DNA of 64,000 nt from assembly GCF_007923265.1 (NCBI RefSeq), contig NZ_VOJA01000001.1, positions 124,001 through 188,000 of the forward strand, written 5' to 3'. The first letter of the stretch is position 1. The number at the start of each line of letters is the position of its first letter. Both the position numbers and the translations under genes were made by a program. This stretch comes from Francisella salimarina (GTDB lineage Bacteria; Pseudomonadota; Gammaproteobacteria; Francisellales; Francisellaceae). Positions 58,205 through 64,000 of this stretch are shown here, piece by piece. Under the pieces are notes generated by a model. The model was not told the origin of the DNA, made no database searches, and worked only from the letters and a program-made list of their open reading frames with translations.

Positions 58205-60445
58205 ATGTTCAACAAAATTTATAATATTGCAAAAAAGGCTACTCCTAGTATTTCTCAAACTGAACAAACTGCCCTAAATGCTGGTGATAACTGGTTTGAA
58301 CAAGATATATTTCAAGGGAAACCTGATTTTAATAAGTTACATAGTTTAAAGAAATTTGAACTAACAGCTGAAGAGAAATCATTTTTAGATAATGAAACAA
58401 CCGAGTTATGCAGGCTAATTGATGATTGGAAGATTAATTATCAAGACAAAGATCTAAGCGTTGAAGCTTGGGAATACATGCGTGAAAAAGGCTTTTTAGG
58501 TTTAGTTATTAGCAAAGAATACGGTGGTAAAGGCTTCTCAGCAGCGGCTCACTCAGAAGTGGTTATGAAACTAGCAACCAAAAGTGTCACTGCAGCAATC
58601 ACTGTAATGGTACCTAATTCACTTGGACCTGGTGAACTTCTAGTTCATTATGGTACAGATGAGCAAAAAGATCACTATCTACCTAGATTAGCCTCTGGGC
58701 AAGAGATACCATGTTTTGCTTTAACAGGACCAACAGCAGGATCTGATGCGACTTCATTGCCTGATTATGGTATTGTCTGCCATGAAGAGTTCAATGGCAA
58801 AAAAACTTTAGGTATCAAACTAAAGAATATCAACAAACGTTATATTACATTAGCTCCTATTGCCACTCTAGTTGGTTTAGCTTTTCAACTACAAGATCCT
58901 GATGGCTTACTTGATGAAACAGGTAATGAAGGTATAACATGTGCCCTACTACCGTATAATCACAAAGGTTTAGAAATTGGTAGGCGTGGTTTTCCTCTAG
59001 GGCAAGCTTTTATGAATGGCTATATCAAAGCTAAAGATGTCTTTATCCCAATCGATTGGATAATCGGCGGACAAAAAATGGCTGGTGAAGGTTGGCGGAT
59101 GCTAGTTGAGTGCTTATCTATAGGTAGAGCTATTTCATTACCAGCATGTGGCACAGCCAATACATTAATGTCCGCTGTAATGACAGCAGCTTATGCAAGT
59201 GTGCGTGAACAGTTCAAAGTTCCTATTGCTCAATTTGAAGGAGTTCAAGAAAAACTAGCTGAAACTGCAGGGCTTGCCTATATTGCCAATGCTACTCGTC
59301 AATTCACAGTTTCTGCTGTTGATAGTGGTTTGCGACCATCTGTATCATCTGCAATTGCAAAATATCACCTAACCGAGATGGGACGTACAACCATCAACAA
59401 TGCTATGGATATCCACGGTGGTCGAGCAATCATTATGGGTCCAAATAACTATCTAGCTATTCCATATATGGCAACACCTATTGGCATAACAGTTGAAGGT
59501 GCCAACATTATGACTCGAAATCTAATGATTTTTGGTCAAGGTGCGATGAAATGTCATCCATATATTCGTAACGAGATAGAAAGCCTAATGAATGAGGATG
59601 AAAAACAATTTACAGACAATTTCAAAGGTCATTTTAAATACATGGCTCTAAATGGCTCACGTACACTTTGGTATGGTTTAAGTGGAGGCTTTACAGCTCC
59701 TAGCTATCCTTCTAAATTTAAGCGTTACTATCGCTATATCTCACATATGAGTACTGCTTATTCTTATGTTAATGATATTTCAATAACAGTATTAGGTGCA
59801 GGCCTAAAACGTAAAGAAAGATTATCCGCTCGCTTGGGAGATATCATGAGTTATCTGTATATGGCTGTAGCTGTATTGAAATACTATAAGGACACAGGCG
59901 AACCTCAAAGTGATGATATCTATGTTGATTGGAGTATTCAGCACTGTCTATACCAAGCTCAACAAGCGATGTTAGACTTATTTAGAAATTTCCCAAATAG
60001 AATATTTGCTACTAAGATGAAGCTTTTTGTTTTTCCTTACGGTAAAAAATTCAGAAGACCATCTGACAAGCTTGAAGTACAAATTTGTAAATCATTAGTG
60101 AGCAATAGCGATACAAGACAATGGATGAAAGATAAGTGCTATATACCAAATGATGATAATGATCCAATTGGTAGAGTTGAGAATGCTTATCTTGCATCAC
60201 TAACTACACAACCTATTAAGAAAAAAATTATTGATGCTATCAAAACTTCTAAGCTACCAAAAGCAAGCTGGCAAGACTCTATTGAAATAGCTTTAGAGAA
60301 TAAAATAATCTCTCAACAAGAGGCAGATATTGCTAATGAGATGCTCATAAAGGTTAATAATATAATTCAAACAGATGAGTTTGACGATTATGCTTTAGGA
60401 CCTAAAAATGCTCACCCAGAATGGCAAAAAAATAGCGAAAAATAA
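58205..60445 (+). CDS. fadE: Acyl-CoA dehydrogenase
   Basis: Start at ATG 58205 (746 residues), six bases after AAGGAG; a TTG at 58187 precedes the ribosome site. The acyl-CoA dehydrogenase core has ALTGPTAGSDATS, GRRGFPLGQAF, DIHGGRAI and the catalytic-Glu-region EGANIMTRNLMIFGQGA. A long C-terminal domain (about 500-746, DUF1974-like) follows, as in E. coli FadE (814). It performs the first oxidation of beta-oxidation. It is 30 bases downstream of fadD. Confidence 0.94.
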   Translation: MFNKIYNIAKKATPSISQTEQTALNAGDNWFEQDIFQGKPDFNKLHSLKKFELTAEEKSFLDNETTELCRLIDDWKINYQDKDLSVEAWEYMREKGFLGLVISKEYGGKGFSAAAHSEVVMKLATKSVTAAITVMVPNSLGPGELLVHYGTDEQKDHYLPRLASGQEIPCFALTGPTAGSDATSLPDYGIVCHEEFNGKKTLGIKLKNINKRYITLAPIATLVGLAFQLQDPDGLLDETGNEGITCALLPYNHKGLEIGRRGFPLGQAFMNGYIKAKDVFIPIDWIIGGQKMAGEGWRMLVECLSIGRAISLPACGTANTLMSAVMTAAYASVREQFKVPIAQFEGVQEKLAETAGLAYIANATRQFTVSAVDSGLRPSVSSAIAKYHLTEMGRTTINNAMDIHGGRAIIMGPNNYLAIPYMATPIGITVEGANIMTRNLMIFGQGAMKCHPYIRNEIESLMNEDEKQFTDNFKGHFKYMALNGSRTLWYGLSGGFTAPSYPSKFKRYYRYISHMSTAYSYVNDISITVLGAGLKRKERLSARLGDIMSYLYMAVAVLKYYKDTGEPQSDDIYVDWSIQHCLYQAQQAMLDLFRNFPNRIFATKMKLFVFPYGKKFRRPSDKLEVQICKSLVSNSDTRQWMKDKCYIPNDDNDPIGRVENAYLASLTTQPIKKKIIDAIKTSKLPKASWQDSIEIALENKIISQQEADIANEMLIKVNNIIQTDEFDDYALGPKNAHPEWQKNSEK

Positions 60446-60487
60446 TATGTACCAATGTCATTTCGTTTAAATAACGGAATCTAAAAA

Positions 60488-60507
60488 CGATGTATAAACC
60501 AACATCG
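60488..60507 (+). promoter_or_regulatory. Hairpin next to the ribosome site of the ACBP-HAD-ECH gene
   Basis: CGATGT (60488-60493) and ACATCG (60502-60507) form a perfect six-base stem, eight-base loop, directly followed by GGAGG (60508-60512) and the ATG at 60518. It could affect translation of the downstream gene; it is too weak and lacks a T-tract for a terminator. Confidence 0.3.
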
Positions 60508-60517
60508 GGAGGAAAAT

Positions 60518-63211
60518 ATGACAGAGTTAGAGAAAAAGTTTGAAGAAATGTTGATAGCTGTTCGTGATGCAACTATTGATTTCAAGCCCGATAATAGCCA
60601 AAAGTTAAAGCTCTATGCTTTTTATAAACAAGTAAAAGAAGGTGATAATAATACTAAAAAACCTTCTGCACTGAAAATGGTTGAACGAGCTAAGTGGATG
60701 GCTTGGGATGCAATTAAAGGTATGTCAAAAGAAGATGCTATGCGAGGTTATCTTAAAGTTTTTGGCGAAGAATATCTCCCAGCTGGAGAAAGTAGCAATA
60801 CCTCAAGTAGCACTATAGCAAATAAGTTAGAACCTGTAGAAAATAAATCACAGCGTAAAGCTATTGATAAAATTGCAGTTCTTGGTGCTGGAACTATGGG
60901 AGCTCAAATTGCCGCGCATTTTGCAAATGCTAGATTTCCTGTTGTTTTATTTGATTTAAAATCTCAACAAGGTAGCGCTAATGCTATTGTTGAAGATTCT
61001 CTAGCAAAACTTACTAAACTTAACCCAGCGCCTTTTGGTTCAAAAGATTCTATCAAATACATTACTCCTGCAAATTATGAGGATAATCTTGAACTTTTAG
61101 CAGATTGTGACTTAATCATAGAAGCAGTAGCCGAACGTATAGATATCAAAGAGAGTCTTTACTCTAAAATCTCTGCTCACATCAAAGAAAATGCAATTTT
61201 AGCATCAAACACTTCTGGCTTGAGTATCACAAAATTAGCTGAAGTATTAACAGAGAATCTCAAAGTTAATTTCTGTGGTGTACACTTTTTTAACCCACCG
61301 CGCTATATGCCTTTAGTTGAGCTAATCCCTCATGCAGATACTAATTCTGAAATCTTGGATAAACTAGAAACATTCTTAGTTGAAAAGCTTGGTAAAAGTA
61401 TAATTCGCGCAAAAGATACACCAAATTTTATCGCTAATAGATTAGGTGTCTTTTCAATGCTTGTAACTTGTTACTATACAGAGCAGATGAATATCCCTTT
61501 AGAAATTGTCGATGAACTAACTGGTAAAAAACTAGGGCGAGCAAAAAGTGCAACTTATAGAACTGCTGATTTAGTTGGTTTAGATGTGTTATCTCATGTT
61601 GTTGAAACTATGAAAGATAATCTCGAAGATGGTTGGCAGAAGCTATACAACACACCTAACTGGATTCAAAGTCTAATCAACTCAGGTTCACTTGGTCAAA
61701 AAACCAAAAAAGGCTTATATATCAAAGAGTCTGATGGTATCAAAGTACTTGATTTAGACACTAAAGAATATCGCCCTTCTGATAAAAAAGCTGATAAAGA
61801 AGTCTTAGATATACTAGCTGAGAGAGATTGGAGCAAAAAACTGGAAGGTCTGCGTAATAGCGATAATCCCCAAGCTCAATTCTTGTGGGCAACTTTTAGA
61901 GAAATGTTTTTGTATGCTGCTCATCTAGTGGGAGATATATCAAATTTCCCTAAAGATATGGATTTAGCAATTCGTTGGGGATTTGGTTGGAAACAAGGTA
62001 TTTTCGAGATATGGCAACTTGCTGGTTGGCACAAAGTAGCTAGTTGGCTAAAAGATGATATTTCAGCTGGTAAGGCATTATCAAAAAATACTCTACCTAG
62101 CTGGATTGATACTCTTGATATCGGTGTTTATCAAAATAATAAAGAGTTTAGCTTTAAGGATAAAACCCTAATATCTCGTGATAGCCTAGATGTTTATAAG
62201 CGTCAACTATTCGCTGATAATATAGTTGAACATACTAGTACTTTAGCAACACAAACACTGTATGAAAATGATGGTGTCAAACTATGGCAAATTAATGACT
62301 ATAACAATATAGGAATACTCTCATTTAAGAGCAAAATGTGTGCTATTGGCGATGATGTTTTAGATGGTATATCCGAGTCTATCAACTATGCTGAAGAAAA
62401 TCTTGATGGTCTTGTTATTTGGCAAGAGCAAGATGTATTTTCGGTAGGTGCCAACTTAGAAGAATTTGGTATCAAATTTGCAATGAATGGCGAAGCTGCT
62501 ATCGAAGAGGTAATCCGTAAAGGTCATAGAATTATCAGCAAAAAATTACGCTATAGCAAGATACCTGTTGTCGCAGCTGTTAAGGGCTTTGCTTTTGGTG
62601 GTGGTTGTGAAACTATCTTGCATAGTGATGCTGCTGTTGCTGCGTATGAAAGCTATGTTGGTCTTGTTGAAGCCGCTGTAGGAATTATCCCTGGGTGGGG
62701 CGGCTCAAAAGAAATGGCTATTAGAGCATCTCAAGCTCAAGATCACTGGAAAGACTTTGAGCGTCGTTATAAAAACCTTGCTCTTGCACAAGTGGCTAAA
62801 AGTGCCTATGAAGCTAAAGAAATGGGCTTTTTACGCGATGATGACATAATCGTAATGAATACTAAAGAAATCCTACTTGTAGCAATTAAAAAAGCTCAAC
62901 TTATGGCTCTAGCTGGTTATCAACCACCTCTGAAACAAAAAGTCCCTGTATTTGGTGAAACTGGTATCGCTACAATCAAAGCTTTATTAGTAAATATGCG
63001 TGATGGTAATCAAATATCTGAACATGATTATAAGATCGCAGTAAATTTAGCAGATACTATGTGTGGTGGTCAGATAGAAAAAGATACTGAAGTTTCGGAA
63101 GATTGGCTACTCGATAGAGAACTAATAAACTTCAAAGAACTTGCGATATCTGAGAAAACAGAAGCTAGAATGAAATATATGCTAGAAACTGGCAAACCAC
63201 TAAGAAATTAA
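60518..63211 (+). CDS. fadB: Multifunctional beta-oxidation protein: acyl-CoA-binding domain + 3-hydroxyacyl-CoA dehydrogenase + enoyl-CoA hydratase
   Basis: The 897-residue protein has three parts. Residues 1-88 are an acyl-CoA-binding (ACBP) domain with KLYAFYKQVKEGDNN and AKWMAWDAIKGMSKEDAM. A linker leads to the HAD domain with NAD motif VLGAGTMGAQIA at 121-132 and VHFFNPPRYMPLVE. The crotonase/hydratase domain is C-terminal (about 590-800) with FSVGANLEEF and FAFGGGCETILHSD. E. coli FadB has the reverse order (hydratase first) and no ACBP. It hydrates and oxidises enoyl-CoAs; the symbol follows function, not architecture. Confidence 0.92.
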   Translation: MTELEKKFEEMLIAVRDATIDFKPDNSQKLKLYAFYKQVKEGDNNTKKPSALKMVERAKWMAWDAIKGMSKEDAMRGYLKVFGEEYLPAGESSNTSSSTIANKLEPVENKSQRKAIDKIAVLGAGTMGAQIAAHFANARFPVVLFDLKSQQGSANAIVEDSLAKLTKLNPAPFGSKDSIKYITPANYEDNLELLADCDLIIEAVAERIDIKESLYSKISAHIKENAILASNTSGLSITKLAEVLTENLKVNFCGVHFFNPPRYMPLVELIPHADTNSEILDKLETFLVEKLGKSIIRAKDTPNFIANRLGVFSMLVTCYYTEQMNIPLEIVDELTGKKLGRAKSATYRTADLVGLDVLSHVVETMKDNLEDGWQKLYNTPNWIQSLINSGSLGQKTKKGLYIKESDGIKVLDLDTKEYRPSDKKADKEVLDILAERDWSKKLEGLRNSDNPQAQFLWATFREMFLYAAHLVGDISNFPKDMDLAIRWGFGWKQGIFEIWQLAGWHKVASWLKDDISAGKALSKNTLPSWIDTLDIGVYQNNKEFSFKDKTLISRDSLDVYKRQLFADNIVEHTSTLATQTLYENDGVKLWQINDYNNIGILSFKSKMCAIGDDVLDGISESINYAEENLDGLVIWQEQDVFSVGANLEEFGIKFAMNGEAAIEEVIRKGHRIISKKLRYSKIPVVAAVKGFAFGGGCETILHSDAAVAAYESYVGLVEAAVGIIPGWGGSKEMAIRASQAQDHWKDFERRYKNLALAQVAKSAYEAKEMGFLRDDDIIVMNTKEILLVAIKKAQLMALAGYQPPLKQKVPVFGETGIATIKALLVNMRDGNQISEHDYKIAVNLADTMCGGQIEKDTEVSEDWLLDRELINFKELAISEKTEARMKYMLETGKPLRN

Positions 63212-63223
63212 GGAGTAATTGAC

Positions 63224-64000
63224 ATGAGTGAAAACGTATATATAGTCGCTGCAAAACGCTCTGCTGTTACAAAAGGTAAAAAAGGTGGTTTTGCAAAAAA
63301 ACGTCCTGATGAATTATTGGCGGATGTACTTAGAAGAACTGTCGCTGAAGCTAATATAAATCCTAACGATATAGAAGATATAGTTGTCGGCTGTGCGATG
63401 CCTGAAGCTGAACAAGGCTTAAATGTCGCAAGAATATCATCTCTTTTGGCAGGACTACCTAATAGTGTTCCTGCTTTTACAATCAATCGCTATTGTAGCT
63501 CTGGATTACAGTCAATTGCTATTGCAGCAAATGAGATTGCTCAAGGTAATATTGACGTTGCTATCGGTGCTGGTGTTGAAAGTATGAGTATGATTCCTTT
63601 TGGTGGTAACAAAATGTCTTTTAGTAAAGAAATCTTTGCTAAAGATGAAAATGTTGCAATAGCTTATGGAATGGGTATCACTGCTGAGATGGTTGCTAAA
63701 GATTGGAATGTATCACGACAAGACCAAGATGCTTTTGCTCTTGAGAGTCATCAAAAGGCTATCCATGCTATCGAGAGTGGTTATTTCAAAGATGAAATAC
63801 TGCCTATAGATGTTGATCACAATAAGCCAGATGAAGCTACTGGTGAGATCATTAATCATAAACAAACTATAACTGAAGATGAAGGTGCTCGAAAAGATAC
63901 CTCACTAGAGGCATTAGCTAAACTAAAACCTGCTTTTGCTAACGGTGGATCTGTGACTGCTGGTAATAGCTCACAGGTATCAGATGGTGCTGCAGCTGTG
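63224..64000 (+). CDS. fadA: Acetyl-CoA acyltransferase (3-ketoacyl-CoA thiolase), N-terminal part (cut by window edge)
   Basis: ATG 63224 lies eight bases after AGGAG and opens 259 codons to the window end. The N-terminal half of a thiolase is seen: VYIVAAKRSAVTKGKKGGF, DIVVGCAMPEAEQG and the active-site cysteine C91 in INRYCSSGLQSIA, then GAGVESMSMIPFGG. It cleaves 3-ketoacyl-CoA with CoA and pairs with the upstream multifunctional protein, 12 bases away. The C-terminal catalytic Cys and His lie outside the window. Confidence 0.93.
   Translation, partial: MSENVYIVAAKRSAVTKGKKGGFAKKRPDELLADVLRRTVAEANINPNDIEDIVVGCAMPEAEQGLNVARISSLLAGLPNSVPAFTINRYCSSGLQSIAIAANEIAQGNIDVAIGAGVESMSMIPFGGNKMSFSKEIFAKDENVAIAYGMGITAEMVAKDWNVSRQDQDAFALESHQKAIHAIESGYFKDEILPIDVDHNKPDEATGEIINHKQTITEDEGARKDTSLEALAKLKPAFANGGSVTAGNSSQVSDGAAAV

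Overview
The window is AT-rich gamma-proteobacterial chromosome and looks like Francisella. Three points support this: a wbtA-wbtB-wbtC trio with the lengths and order of the Francisella O-antigen locus, manB at the far end of the same polysaccharide block, and a monomeric isocitrate dehydrogenase and hrpA next door. The species is not assigned. From memory, the F. tularensis/novicida O-antigen locus lacks the rhamnose, sulfation and ABC-export genes seen here, so an environmental or fish-associated lineage (philomiragia-like) is more likely.

Layout. (1) 1-2.05 kb: a divergent Ppx/GppA phosphatase (partial), then trxA-rho. (2) 2.07-11.2 kb, minus strand: a sulfur block reading cysD-cysN-SLC13 permease-cysC, then an O-acyltransferase, a DHH phosphoesterase, an FAD/NAD oxidoreductase and cysteine dioxygenase. 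(3) 11.3-49.5 kb: a large surface-polysaccharide locus, almost all on the minus strand. In transcription order it holds wbtABC (initiating sugar, probably QuiNAc); manC-gmd-fcl (GDP-fucose; manB lies at the far end); rfbA-rfbC-rfbD-rfbB (dTDP-rhamnose and dTDP-4-keto-6-deoxyglucose); a PAPS-type sulfotransferase; an aminotransferase/ATP-grasp/oxidoreductase/FkbM group; an FdtA/FdtB-type 3-amino-sugar cassette with a hexapeptide acyltransferase and a MaoC hydratase; many glycosyltransferases; and Wzm/Wzt ABC export. One SGNH O-acyltransferase lies on the opposite strand inside it. (4) 49.6-56.3 kb: hrpA, a small membrane-protein gene in front of it, monomeric NADP-isocitrate dehydrogenase and an ArsC-family protein. 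(5) 56.5-64 kb, plus strand: a fatty-acid degradation operon, fadD-fadE-(ACBP-HAD-ECH fusion)-fadA (partial).

How the parts fit. The permease, CysDN and CysC would import sulfate and make PAPS, and the sulfotransferase in the polysaccharide block could use it to sulfate the glycan. The neighbouring DHH phosphoesterase could recycle the product pAp. No PAPS or sulfite reductase genes are in the window, so decorating a sulfated glycan is the more economical reading than cysteine synthesis. The glycan would be started by WbtB, extended by cytoplasmic glycosyltransferases, exported by Wzm/Wzt and O-acylated by the two SGNH enzymes. No Wzx or Wzy candidate is present.

Other points: an 18-unit heptanucleotide satellite touching the rfbD start codon, a dyad around the trxA promoter, a 12-base promoter core shared by cysD and wbtA, and a eukaryote-like cysteine dioxygenase. 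No tRNA, rRNA, CRISPR array, insertion sequence or convincing intrinsic terminator was seen, and no gene-free stretch exceeds 300 bases.
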